From NCBI GenBank assembly GCA_023399465.1, contig JAEWPB010000174.1, forward strand, positions 1 to 17,497: 17,497 nucleotides of DNA. Reading direction: 5' to 3'. Both the position numbers and the translations under genes were made by a program. This DNA comes from Pseudomonadota bacterium (GTDB lineage: Bacteria > Pseudomonadota > Alphaproteobacteria > Rhizobiales > Rhizobiaceae). A model generated the notes under the pieces. That model was not told the origin of the DNA, did no database searches, and saw only the letters and a program-made list of their open reading frames with translations. This document shows positions 7,709-15,455 of this stretch, one piece after another. The first letter of the stretch is position 1. The number at the start of each line of letters is the position of its first letter.

Positions 7709-9034
7709 TTGAATTTTTTGCCGGCAGCACTTCTGCAACCGAAGCCCTATCGCCGTGGTGTCATCATCGCGGCGTCGATTTTGGCGCTTTCCGGCTGCGT
7801 GTCATCGGTTGACAGTGAACTCGAAACAACAACCCGCCTGGCCGCTCCGGTAGCCCAGGACGACTCGCAGGCCGCCGCGCAAGCCGGCCTTTCCGGCGAG
7901 GACGGGACGGCGGCTGCGCAACAGCGCCCGGCCGACGGCAGCTATCGCGATCCCATGGTCGCGAGCACGGCAGAGGCGGACGGCATCGGACCGGCCGAGA
8001 CGCCGGCGCCGATCGCCAACGCCCCGGCAAACATGGCCGGCCTGACGATGCAGGCGACCTCGGTCGACGCCGGCCGCACCAGCATATTCGCAGCACCGGG
8101 GTCTGCGTCGAACGCGGCATCCCCTGCTGACGGCGTTGTTCCCGCCAGCCAGCCGGGACCGGACGCATACGACCAGTCCCTGCCGGCCTACGTTCCGGTG
8201 CCGCAGTTCAATCCGGCGATGAAGAGCATGTTCAGCTCGAACGCCCCGGCCACGGCTCCGCAACAGGGCGCCTCGCTTGGCGCGCCGGCGCGCACGCTCT
8301 CGCAGCAGGCCGCAGCGCTCGAAGCCGCAGAGGCGCCGCTGCCGGCCAGCCCCGAGACCACGCAGACGATCGCCGCCCCGCGGGCAAACGCCCCCTCGCC
8401 CGCCAAGCCGGAAGCGCTGACGCTCGCCGCCTTCTTCGGCGGCATGCGCAAGGCCCGCGAAAAGACGGAAGGCGCCGCTCCCGCGGCCGGCAGCGGCCCG
8501 AAGACGATCACAGCGGCGGCAGGCTCTGCTCCCCAGCAGGCGATGGTGTCCGGATCGGCTCTCGGCGACCTGATTCCCGACAACTTCTACCTCGAGGACG
8601 ACGAGTTCGACGACGGGCACGACGACGCCCCGGAAGGCCTGATGAGGCTTGCATCGCTGCCCGGCATGACCCGGACGGCGCCGAACGGGCTGGTGCTGCA
8701 GACGCCGAAGGTCGACGTCGCCTGCATGCGGCCGGAACTGGTTCGCATGATCAAGACTGTGGAGACGCATTACGGTCGCTCCGCGATTGTCACGTCGGGC
8801 TTTCGCCCCGCCAAGCACAACAGCAAGATCGGCGGACGAAGCGGTTCGCTTCACACCGTCTGCGCGGCCGCCGATATCCAGATACCGGGCGTGTCGAAAT
8901 GGGAGCTGGCGGCCTACCTGCGCTCGCGCCCCGACCGCGGCGGCGTCGGCACCTATTGCCATACGGAATCGGTCCACCTCGATATCGGCAAGGCACGCGA
9001 CTGGAACTGGCGCTGCCGCAGCAAGAAGAAATGA
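7709..9034 (+). CDS. Lipoprotein with C-terminal M15-type peptidase domain
   Basis: A 441-residue predicted lipoprotein. The N-terminus has a hydrophobic stretch ending in the lipobox ALSGC (Cys30). Residues about 31-300 form an Ala/Pro-rich low-complexity linker, then an acidic patch (LEDDEFDDGHDD). The C-terminal domain (about 325-441) matches Peptidase_M15_3, the D-Ala-D-Ala carboxypeptidase-like group: TSGFRPAKHN, then SLHTVCAAADIQ with His382 and Asp389, then VHLDIG with His423 as the third zinc ligand. A peptidoglycan role at the membrane or cell wall is inferred. The only start that includes the signal is TTG at 7709, since an in-frame stop lies at 7685; AGGGA at 7696-7700 supports it. 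Four cysteines in the domain may form disulfides. A strong terminator follows. Confidence 0.85.
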   Translation: MNFLPAALLQPKPYRRGVIIAASILALSGCVSSVDSELETTTRLAAPVAQDDSQAAAQAGLSGEDGTAAAQQRPADGSYRDPMVASTAEADGIGPAETPAPIANAPANMAGLTMQATSVDAGRTSIFAAPGSASNAASPADGVVPASQPGPDAYDQSLPAYVPVPQFNPAMKSMFSSNAPATAPQQGASLGAPARTLSQQAAALEAAEAPLPASPETTQTIAAPRANAPSPAKPEALTLAAFFGGMRKAREKTEGAAPAAGSGPKTITAAAGSAPQQAMVSGSALGDLIPDNFYLEDDEFDDGHDDAPEGLMRLASLPGMTRTAPNGLVLQTPKVDVACMRPELVRMIKTVETHYGRSAIVTSGFRPAKHNSKIGGRSGSLHTVCAAADIQIPGVSKWELAAYLRSRPDRGGVGTYCHTESVHLDIGKARDWNWRCRSKKK

Positions 9035-9043
9035 TGACAGCAG

Positions 9044-9067
9044 AGGCCGCCCCCCCCCGGGCGGCCT
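9044..9067 (+). terminator. Rho-independent terminator of the M15 lipoprotein gene
   Basis: AGGCCGCCC (9044-9052) pairs with GGGCGGCCT (9059-9067) over a C-only loop, followed by TTGTTGTT. It starts ten bases after the stop codon. Confidence 0.88.
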
Positions 9068-9203
9068 TTGTTGTTCTACCATTCCTCACGTAAGGTCAGG
9101 ACAGATCGCCGCATTAACACGGTCGTCCAAGGCCTTGTCGTTGCCCAGGTTTTAGCTGTCCGCCGCCTTGGGAATTTTTTTCAGGAAAATCGTACAAGGG
9201 GGG

Positions 9204-9232
9204 TTGCAGGAATCTCCGGAGCTGAATACAAG
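9204..9232 (+). promoter_or_regulatory. Promoter of first tRNA-Glu
   Basis: TTGCAG (9204-9209), 17-base spacer, TACAAG (9227-9232). The -10 box starts 25 bases before the tRNA. It aligns position by position with the promoters at 10114 and 17423. Confidence 0.7.
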
Positions 9233-9251
9233 GGCCCCACACCAAGCGCAC

Positions 9252-9326
9252 GCGCCCTTCGTCTATCGGTTAGGACGTCAGATTTTCATTCTGAAAAGAG
9301 GGGTTCGACTCCCCTAGGGCGTGCCA
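9252..9326 (+). tRNA. tRNA-Glu(TTC), copy 1
   Basis: A 75-base cloverleaf with CCA encoded. The acceptor is GCGCCCT with AGGGCGT (G1-T72 wobble), the anticodon arm TCAGA-TTTTCAT-TCTGA gives anticodon TTC, and the T-arm is GGGGT-TCGACTC-CCCT with discriminator G. It is identical to the copy at 10162. Confidence 0.97.
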
Positions 9327-9716
9327 CTTCTTCCAAAAAACGATGACTTAGTATTTCGGTGAGACAAACTGTCCCCGTTGATGCGTTTATGCTTTCGGAT
9401 TTGATTGCCTCACGTTCTGCCGTATCGAGCCTTTGAATGGTGATGGCTATGCCTGCACCGCCTCGCGCCCGACAGAGCCACTATGCCCCGACTCGCCCTC
9501 TGCCTCGCCATATTCACCCGCGTGCTGACGTCGGCATCGCTGAATTTTCCTTTCTGCTTAAATATGCACGAAACGCATGGCAGCCATTCCTGGCCAGAGC
9601 GGCAACGCATCGCTATCTTGGGCGTGGAACCATTCTCTAACTTCCTCCCACAGTGAAGCAATGAGCACACCCGGCCTTAAGGGCGCGCGGCGTGCTTGCG
9701 AATGAAGGAGACTGTA
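9327..9716. other. Gene-poor stretch between tRNA-Glu and the small hypothetical gene
   Basis: 390 bases with no convincing gene. Short open frames exist on both strands (for example plus 9437-9640) but lack ribosome binding sites and family-like sequence. No clear terminator for the upstream tRNA is visible. The stretch looks like spacer or eroded sequence, ending in the AAGGAG site of the next gene. Confidence 0.5.
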
Positions 9717-9998
9717 ATGCAGCAGAATGCCAAGACCTTGCTTGAAATGACCCAGCGCGAACGCACCGAGATGATTGCCGCGGTCGCCCATGCGCTCGAG
9801 GCCACGGCCGGCGAGGCGCAGCAGGTCGGCGACCAGCGTTTCGCCGCGAATTCGTTCAGCCTCGCGCAGACCATTCGGGGCTGCTCCAGCAGCGTTGCAA
9901 CACGCGACATCCACGCCACGGAAATCCTGCTCCAGCAGGGCATTGCGCTCGTCGCGTCCTTTTCGGCCGAACCGACCCGCGAAGCAACCGTCCACTGA
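9717..9998 (+). CDS. Small hypothetical protein (93 aa)
   Basis: The ATG at 9717 follows AAGGAG by six bases, and the frame ends with TGA at 9998. Third codon positions are strongly G/C across the frame, which favours this strand over the longer antisense frame (9558-10151). The protein (MQQNAKTLLEMTQRERTEM...) is soluble, Ala- and Gln-rich and probably helical, with two cysteines at most and no export signal. I do not recognise a family. It sits alone between two identical tRNA-Glu genes and is followed by a strong hairpin. Function unknown. Confidence 0.5.
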   Translation: MQQNAKTLLEMTQRERTEMIAAVAHALEATAGEAQQVGDQRFAANSFSLAQTIRGCSSSVATRDIHATEILLQQGIALVASFSAEPTREATVH

Positions 9999-10009
9999 GT
10001 ACCCGAGCC

Positions 10010-10040
10010 GAGCGCGAACCGGCACATGCCGGTTCCGCTC
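10010..10040 (+). terminator. Strong hairpin after the small hypothetical gene
   Basis: GAGCG-C-GAACCGGC (10010-10023) pairs with GCCGGTTCCGCTC (10028-10040). This makes a 13-base-pair stem with one bulged C and loop ACAT. A second small hairpin (GCCGG-CCCA-CCGGC, 10041-10054) follows directly. There is no T tract, so it may stop transcription inefficiently or protect an RNA end. Confidence 0.45.
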
Positions 10041-10113
10041 GCCGGCCCACCGGCGCTCAGGAAACCATTTTCCACAGCCCCGCATATTTTTTGCCCCGAC
10101 GCATTTTTTACGC

Positions 10114-10142
10114 TTGCGGGAATCGGATGGCCTGCCTATAAG
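10114..10142 (+). promoter_or_regulatory. Promoter of second tRNA-Glu
   Basis: TTGCGG (10114-10119), 17-base spacer, TATAAG (10137-10142). The -10 box starts 25 bases before the tRNA. Confidence 0.75.
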
Positions 10143-10161
10143 CCGCCTCACACCAGCGCAC

Positions 10162-10236
10162 GCGCCCTTCGTCTATCGGTTAGGACGTCAGATTTTCATT
10201 CTGAAAAGAGGGGTTCGACTCCCCTAGGGCGTGCCA
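10162..10236 (+). tRNA. tRNA-Glu(TTC), copy 2
   Basis: Identical over all 75 bases to the copy at 9252, including the G1-T72 wobble, anticodon TTC and encoded CCA. The flanking AGCGCAC before and CACTTC after are also shared. Confidence 0.97.
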
Positions 10237-10337
10237 CTTCCCCTTGGAAACAAGTTACTTAGTAGCGTCGCACGACGATTGATCCGGATCGTTGCGCCCA
10301 ACTCGCGCGGGGCGCATTCCGCCCTTCTCCAGAACGG

Positions 10338-11255
10338 TCAGTACTCCCAGGGACCCGGTACCCAACGAAAGGCGTCGCCGTCCACCGCCACATGGCAGAC
10401 AGACGGGAACGACAGATGCGTGGCCACCAGCGGTTCGCGGTTCGCAGCCAGCTCCCGCAGCAGACGAACCCGGACGCGGGCGGCCTCCTCGGGATCGTGT
10501 TCGAAACCGTTGTACCAGTCGGGGTGCTCGAACCCGACCTGGAACACGGCATCACCGGCAAACGTCAGCCGGTCGCCGCCCGATGCCAGACGGACCACGC
10601 TGTGCCCGGGGGTATGGCCGCCGGTGCGACGGACCAGCACGCCCGGCGCCACCTCATATTCCGCCTCGAACGGCCGCAGCTGGCTGCCATACTCGTTCAG
10701 GAACCGCCCCGCCGCCCGCCGAAGCGCATGCGGGAACCCCGGAGGCATCGAGACGCGCGAGAAATCGGGCGCCTGCCAGAACTCGGCCTCGGCGGCCGCG
10801 ACGTGGATCCGAAGGTCCCGACGCAGCCGTTCCCTCACTCCGTCGACGAGCAGGCCGCCGATGTGATCCATGTGCAGGTGGGTCAGCACCACGTCGGTCA
10901 CGGATCCGAGATCGACGCCGGCGGCCTCTAGTCGCTGGATCAACCGCCCCGCCCGCGGCAGGTTCAGGTCGGGATCGGAGCCGAGCCCGGCGTCAACGAG
11001 TATGGTCCGGTCGCCGCTGCGCACCACGACGACGTTCAACGCCCACTCAAGCACATCAGGCGGCAGGAACATGTGCTTCAGCCAGGCCGCCCGAACGGCG
11101 GGGTCGACGTTGTGGCCGAGCATCGCGCCAGGCAGCGACAACACCCCGTCGCTGATCACCAGCACGTCAATTTCGCCGACCCGCAGCGCGTAGCGCGACG
11201 GAACCAGTTCATCGAGCCCCGGTCTGCCGGGGTGTGAGGTGTCGCCCATGCTCAT
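10338..11255 (-). CDS. Metallo-beta-lactamase-fold hydrolase
   Basis: A 305-residue cytoplasmic enzyme of the MBL superfamily, probably two-metal. Motifs in order are His126, His128, Asp130 and His131 (LTHLHMDH), His214 or His218 (TGGHTPGHS), Asp235 (LTFAGD) and His280 (VATHLSFPS). No signal peptide is seen. AGGAGA five bases upstream supports the ATG at 11255; a second ATG two codons later is possible. The substrate cannot be told from sequence; lactonase-type and other hydrolases share this pattern. It is an isolated leftward gene facing tRNA-Glu copy 2. Its Arg- and Val-rich, very GC-rich coding differs somewhat from its neighbours and hints at transfer, but I could not measure this. Confidence 0.9.
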   Translation of the reverse strand: MSMGDTSHPGRPGLDELVPSRYALRVGEIDVLVISDGVLSLPGAMLGHNVDPAVRAAWLKHMFLPPDVLEWALNVVVVRSGDRTILVDAGLGSDPDLNLPRAGRLIQRLEAAGVDLGSVTDVVLTHLHMDHIGGLLVDGVRERLRRDLRIHVAAAEAEFWQAPDFSRVSMPPGFPHALRRAAGRFLNEYGSQLRPFEAEYEVAPGVLVRRTGGHTPGHSVVRLASGGDRLTFAGDAVFQVGFEHPDWYNGFEHDPEEAARVRVRLLRELAANREPLVATHLSFPSVCHVAVDGDAFRWVPGPWEY

Positions 11256-11641
11256 GTTGGTCTCCTGCCGGCCGCATTACCGACGGCCATAGCGCTATCG
11301 CGCTGTCGGGAAGCGTAACGAAAACGCCCGCTGCAGCATGGAATTTTCCATCTTGGCGGGACATCGGAGCGAGAGGGAGGATAACACACCTGGCGCGCTG
11401 CGTCTGTTGCGCACCAGCAAAAACCGACAGCCGCGCGACAAGCGGCAAGCCCATCATCCGAGTTTCGTTGTAGGATATCCGGGCTGCGCCGGTCATCGAT
11501 GTTGACCCGCGCCTACGGGCATCGCATAGCCGGCGGGAGGAAACGGGGACAAGGAAGCCGGCGGGAGCCGGCGCAACGCCCCGGGCGCGGTAACGGCAAG
11601 CCGATACCGGCCGCCCACCACAGGATGAAAGAGCAAGTTGA
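11256..11641. other. Divergent intergenic region with a 12-base direct repeat
   Basis: 386 bases between the leftward MBL gene and a rightward hypothetical gene. No convincing coding frame is present. AGCCGGCGGGAG occurs at 11528-11539 and again at 11556-11567, a 28-base period. Promoters for both flanking genes should lie here but none is clear enough to call. Confidence 0.5.
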
Positions 11642-12193
11642 ATGGCAAAGCCCGCAATCTATTCCCGCTATGCAGTCGGCGTCCTCGACGTCATCAAGGA
11701 TATTTTCGTCTATCCCGATGCCTACCAGACCTGGGACATGGAGGTGGCGCTGCCCGACCCGGCACACAACCGCGTCGTCTTCTGCCGAAGCGCCAAGACA
11801 AGGAACAAGGCGACGACCGAATTCCAGCAGTCGGTCGATGGCGGCAAGGCGGCCGCAGCGTCATTCGCCGACTTCAGGGCGGCGATGGACGCCTTTGCCG
11901 CAAACTCCGTGTTCCTGGCATGGAACGGCCAGCCCGCCGAAGCCGGAGAGGTCGCGGGCGATGCGGTCAGGAAGGCGCTGGGTGGCGATGGCGTATCCCT
12001 CGCCTCGGTCCGGGTGATGTACCGCAAGAAGGGCGCGCCGAGCAAACAGGCGCAGGTGATGCGCTTCATCGCCCTTCCCGATGCCAGGGCGGCAACGCAG
12101 TATGTGCTCGATCTCGACGGTCGCGGGCTCGACCTGCTGGTGAAGGAGGAAGAGCGGCCGCTCGACACGGCCACTGTCCATGAATGGAAGTAG
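11642..12193 (+). CDS. Conserved-looking hypothetical protein (183 aa)
   Basis: Opens at the ATG at 11642 (MAKPAIYSRYAVGVLDVIKDIFVYPDAYQTWDMEV) with only a weak purine stretch upstream. The sequence is soluble, with no signal peptide or transmembrane segment. Visible stretches are AYQTWDMEVALPDPAHNRVVFCRSAKTRNKA, a lysine- and alanine-rich helix, and a C-terminal part (MRFIALPDARAATQYVLDLDGRGLDLLVKEEE). G/C-rich third positions support it being real. I do not recognise a family and assign no function. The next gene starts 147 bases downstream on the same strand. Confidence 0.75.
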   Translation: MAKPAIYSRYAVGVLDVIKDIFVYPDAYQTWDMEVALPDPAHNRVVFCRSAKTRNKATTEFQQSVDGGKAAAASFADFRAAMDAFAANSVFLAWNGQPAEAGEVAGDAVRKALGGDGVSLASVRVMYRKKGAPSKQAQVMRFIALPDARAATQYVLDLDGRGLDLLVKEEERPLDTATVHEWK

Positions 12194-12340
12194 CCCGGCC
12201 CGCGCACAGGCAAGCGGCGACCTCCCCGAACGCGCCTCCCTGCCCGCCGCCCTTGCCGCCACGATCGTTTGACTTTTACCCCAGGCGATTTCGTGCCACC
12301 ATCGCTCCGTTGCGACAGGCGGCCGAAGGAGCGGACTTGC

Positions 12341-12934
12341 GTGACCCTCAGGATGCGAATTCTGGTGGCGCTGCTGGCGCTGGCGCTGACAGGTGCCGGC
12401 CCTGCCGATGACGGCCGCTGGTATGCCGGAGCCTACTCCTTCTCCGACGAACTCGGCGGTTTCCGCATCCTGTCGGTGACGGGCAGCGGCAGGCGAAGCG
12501 ATCCTGTGGTGATCACCGAGGCATTCTTGTCGGCAGATCCCGTCACTCTGGTGATCCGGGCTGCCCGGGAGCACACGTCCCGGCAGGCGTTGACCAGCCC
12601 CTCTTCCGAGGGAGCGCTCCATATCCGCATCGTCGCCCGTAACGGCAGCGAACTCGCCTGGATCGAATTCGAGTTCGAACTGCAGGAAATCCGTGGCAAG
12701 CCAAGCGATTTTTACGACGGCCTGTCCTTCGACCAGCCCGGCCGCAACCGCGACTACATTTCCGCCGACCGCTTCGCCGGCTTCGAGGATCATTTCGAAA
12801 GCTATGACCGCCTGCGCTTCCGCGAAGGACACGTCGATCCGCGCGATCGCGCCACCTTCGGCTTCCTGATCACCGACGTGACGCCGGCACCGGAATTCTA
12901 TCTGGTGCAGGATCCGAGCATCCCGTTTTCATGA
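12341..12934 (+). CDS. Exported hypothetical protein (197 aa)
   Basis: The start chosen is GTG at 12341, which has AAGGAG nine bases upstream; the ATG at 12353 has no good site. A signal peptide is visible (MRILVALLALALTGAGPADD), so the product is probably periplasmic. The rest is mixed and aromatic-rich (WYAGAYSFSDELGGFRIL, ELAWIEFEFELQEI, FAGFEDHFESYDRLRF, PAPEFYLVQDPS) and looks beta-rich. No catalytic motif or known domain is recognised. It ends 29 bases before the stop of the convergent membrane-protein gene. Confidence 0.78.
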   Translation: MTLRMRILVALLALALTGAGPADDGRWYAGAYSFSDELGGFRILSVTGSGRRSDPVVITEAFLSADPVTLVIRAAREHTSRQALTSPSSEGALHIRIVARNGSELAWIEFEFELQEIRGKPSDFYDGLSFDQPGRNRDYISADRFAGFEDHFESYDRLRFREGHVDPRDRATFGFLITDVTPAPEFYLVQDPSIPFS

Positions 12935-12963
12935 TGCCGGATGCCATCCGCTGCAGGCGGCCT

Positions 12964-13602
12964 TCAGGAAAACAGCAGCAACCCGCCGGTGAACAACAGA
13001 ACCACCGTCCAGAGGAGATCCACGTTGATCCAGGCGCTGCGCAGTATTTCGAGCCCGACCCAGCGGAAGACGCAGAAGGCAATCAGGCTGGTGACGGCCA
13101 GCATCGAAGCGGTATGCACAGCCACCCCGGCAATGGCGATTGCAGCCGAGCGGTCCGCGCCGATGGCGCCGAGCGGCTGTCCTGTCAGGCAGAGCGGCAT
13201 CAACGCCGGCAGGATCATCAGCCCCGCGCCGTGGGCCGTCGCCATCAGGAAAGACCATACCGCCAGCCCGGCAAGCCCGGCCTGCATGCCGATACGCACC
13301 CGGCGGCGGTGACCGAAGACCTGGTGCCAGATCGCCCAGGCGACGAGCGCGGCGCCTGCCGCCGTCTGTACGGCCCGCTGATCGACGAACAGGCCGGCCG
13401 CGACCAGTGCCCCTGCGACCAGCGCGATCGACACCATATGGCCGAGAGCGATCGCCGGTACCGCCTTAACGATCGCGGCCGGGCTTTTCCTGTGAATGCC
13501 GAGGGCAACGGCGAACAGCCAGCCCATCGCCGGATTGAGGCCATGGAAGGCTCCCAGTCCCGCCAGCAGTATCCACGGCCAAAGCTCGTTCATCGCTGTC
13601 AT
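12964..13602 (-). CDS. Polytopic membrane protein with intramembrane histidines, partner of SBP56 gene
   Basis: A 212-residue integral membrane protein with about six hydrophobic segments (near 8-35, 44-70, 76-95, 104-136, 150-178, 185-211). Histidines fall inside or at the ends of these segments: GAFHGLNPAMGW (segment 1), ALGHMVS (2), ATAHGAGLM (4) and VAVHTAS (5). This layout recalls metal or small-solute exporters such as the NicO/UreH type, but no exact family signature is present. The ATG at 13602 (MTAMNELWPW) has GAGG eight bases upstream; 13593 is an alternative. It begins 34 bases after the SBP56 stop, so the two almost certainly form an operon. A role in metal or sulfur handling for SBP56 is inference. 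Confidence 0.85.
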   Translation of the reverse strand: MTAMNELWPWILLAGLGAFHGLNPAMGWLFAVALGIHRKSPAAIVKAVPAIALGHMVSIALVAGALVAAGLFVDQRAVQTAAGAALVAWAIWHQVFGHRRRVRIGMQAGLAGLAVWSFLMATAHGAGLMILPALMPLCLTGQPLGAIGADRSAAIAIAGVAVHTASMLAVTSLIAFCVFRWVGLEILRSAWINVDLLWTVVLLFTGGLLLFS

Positions 13603-13636
13603 GCGTTGCGCCTCGCCGCCGCCGAACCCTTCACGT

Positions 13637-15031
13637 CTAGGGATAGCAATAGGAATCCGACGAGCAATCGCCGCCCTGCAGGCGCACCTGATGCGGCCGA
13701 TGGGATTTCGGCCATTCCACGAAGAATTTCTCGTCGAAGGCGATGCCGCCATCGGGATTAGCATCGAGCTTGACCATCCAGCCGTTGATCCCCTCGGGAT
13801 AGAACTGCTCGTCGATCGCACCGTAGAGCGAATTGGTGAAATAGACCCGCCGTCCGTCTCGGCTGATCTCGACCATCTGCGGGCCGCCGTTGAGGCCGCC
13901 ATTGCGGCTGGCCGGATGGTTGGCGCGCGAAACGATCCCGCCGATCCGGACTTTTCCGGTCAGTTTTGGCGAAAACGGATCGGAAACGTCGTATTGCCGG
14001 AGGTCGCCGGTTCCCCAGCAGGAGACATAGAGGAACCGGTCGTCCATCGACAGATCGATGTCGGTGACCAGCGGCGGCACCGCCTTGAACCCCTTCAGCA
14101 TCGGCGGCAACTGGTCAGGCGCGGCCGGTTCCGCCGGAATGTCGATGATCTTGGTCACCGCCCACTTCGCGCCGTCGCGATGCCAGAGCCAGATCGACGA
14201 CGACAGATCCTCCAGGCACAGCACGCAATTGACGAAGCCGTAGGCCTTGGTCGGATCATGAGCCGGCCTGAGCTCGAATACGAGCTGGTACTTTTCGCCG
14301 AAATCGATCGTCTGCACATGCTTGCGCGTATGCAGGTCCCAGAAATGCAGGCGGCGACCATATTTAGACCCGAGCAGGATTTCCGGCACGAGGCCGTTCT
14401 CGAACGTATCCGGCGTGCCCCATTCGCTGGTAACAAGCGTATCCTGTCCGAGATGCCACCACAGGTCATAGGAGAGCTGCTGCGGCCCGCGATCCATTTC
14501 CCACTGGCCGAGCACCTCGAAGCTTTCGTGATCCATCAGGAAGACGCCGCCCGGCGCCTTGCCCTCGGCATTGCCGAGGGCGGCGAGATAGATGCCCTCC
14601 GGTCCGCAATGAACGGTGTGCGGCCGCGAATATCCCGCCCGCTCGGCAATGTCGGCCGCCTCGATCACCTTCACGATCGCCGGCTTCGCGGCGTCGGGCT
14701 TGGTATCGACGATGTGGATACGAGATGACCTCAGCCCCGGCACGACGAGATAGCGACGCTCCGAATGCGGATGCGGCGCATTCGGGCAAAGGCAGGAGGA
14801 ACAGGCGTTCCAGCCGAAATGATGCAGTTCGTCGCCGCGGTTGGGCATCGCCAGTTTGTGGACAATCTGCCCGTAGCGGGGCGAAGCCGGATCGACGTCG
14901 ACGACCGACAGCTCGTCGGGCACCCTCTGGGTCGGATCGAAGGCCGCGACATAGGCGAGCGTTTCGGGCGCCGCCTTCATCGCCATGCGCGGCGACGGGT
15001 AGAAGCTTGGGTCGGGTTTCCACGTTGCCAT
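13637..15031 (-). CDS. SBP56 selenium-binding protein / methanethiol oxidase family
   Basis: A 464-residue protein matching the SBP56 family along its length. Members shown to be methanethiol oxidases (human SELENBP1, bacterial MtoX) convert methanethiol to formaldehyde, H2S and H2O2 with copper. Family marks seen are DELHHFGWNACSSC (His70, His71, Cys77, Cys80), RPHTVHCGPEGIYLAALG, GQWEMDRGPQQLSYDLWW, SEWGTPDTFENGL, VSCWGTGDLRQYDVSDP and the C-terminal PHQVRLQGGDCSSDSYCYP. No signal peptide is seen, so it is predicted cytoplasmic, unlike some exported bacterial MtoX. The ATG at 15031 has AAGAGA upstream. The membrane-protein gene follows in the same operon. Methanethiol activity here is inferred from the family. 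Confidence 0.93.
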   Translation of the reverse strand: MATWKPDPSFYPSPRMAMKAAPETLAYVAAFDPTQRVPDELSVVDVDPASPRYGQIVHKLAMPNRGDELHHFGWNACSSCLCPNAPHPHSERRYLVVPGLRSSRIHIVDTKPDAAKPAIVKVIEAADIAERAGYSRPHTVHCGPEGIYLAALGNAEGKAPGGVFLMDHESFEVLGQWEMDRGPQQLSYDLWWHLGQDTLVTSEWGTPDTFENGLVPEILLGSKYGRRLHFWDLHTRKHVQTIDFGEKYQLVFELRPAHDPTKAYGFVNCVLCLEDLSSSIWLWHRDGAKWAVTKIIDIPAEPAAPDQLPPMLKGFKAVPPLVTDIDLSMDDRFLYVSCWGTGDLRQYDVSDPFSPKLTGKVRIGGIVSRANHPASRNGGLNGGPQMVEISRDGRRVYFTNSLYGAIDEQFYPEGINGWMVKLDANPDGGIAFDEKFFVEWPKSHRPHQVRLQGGDCSSDSYCYP

Positions 15032-15322
15032 GCTAAATCTCTTGGCTCGCGATTGCTGAACAGGGTGATCATCGCTGCATGCTTGCCGCCAGCCGTAGCC
15101 AGCCGAACGGGAATAGGATCAGGGATACGTCAACGGGATACAAATGAGACAGGCGTGCCGGCCATCTGCGGCCCGGGCAAACCTCATTGTCGCACTTCGG
15201 ACGATCTTTGGGCAGTCTTTTTTCGCTACCTGTGCAGAACCTGTCGCAGTCGCCGAATGCGTGCTATTCTGAAAATCATGAATACCGGATGGCCTGCATT
15301 CGCTACGGTATCGGCCATTCCA

Positions 15323-15397
15323 GCACCCTTCGTCTATCGGTTAGGACGACAGATTCTCATTCTGTAAAGAGGGGTTCGACTCCCCTAGGGCGCACCA
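15323..15397 (+). tRNA. tRNA-Glu(CTC), with A3-C70 acceptor mismatch
   Basis: A 75-base cloverleaf with encoded CCA. It is very close to the TTC copies but has anticodon CTC in ACAGA-TTCTCAT-TCTGT, with the stem change at 27/43 compensated. The acceptor is GCACCCT with AGGGCGC: G1-C72 is normal, but A3 faces C70. The discriminator is A instead of G. The promoter seen before the TTC copies is not conserved here; TGTCGC-N17-TATTCT (about 15240-15270) is a weak alternative. Confidence 0.93.
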
Positions 15398-15455
15398 ATT
15401 CGCCAAGCAGCTTCCCGCGTAGAGAACCCGGCAGCAAGGCGCCCCACTTGCGGGC

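Noticed and set aside
9558..10151. 197-residue open frame on the minus strand
   Set aside because: It is antisense to the better-supported plus-strand gene at 9717-9998, runs across the tRNA-Glu promoter at 10114-10142, and has untypical Arg/Gly-rich sequence.
13496..14728. 410-residue plus-strand open frame opposite the SBP56 gene
   Set aside because: Antisense shadow; the minus strand has full-length family similarity.
15286..15322. Imperfect inverted repeat before tRNA-Glu(CTC) as a regulatory element
   Set aside because: Pairing is broken and loop long; probably chance in a sequence rich in GGCC.
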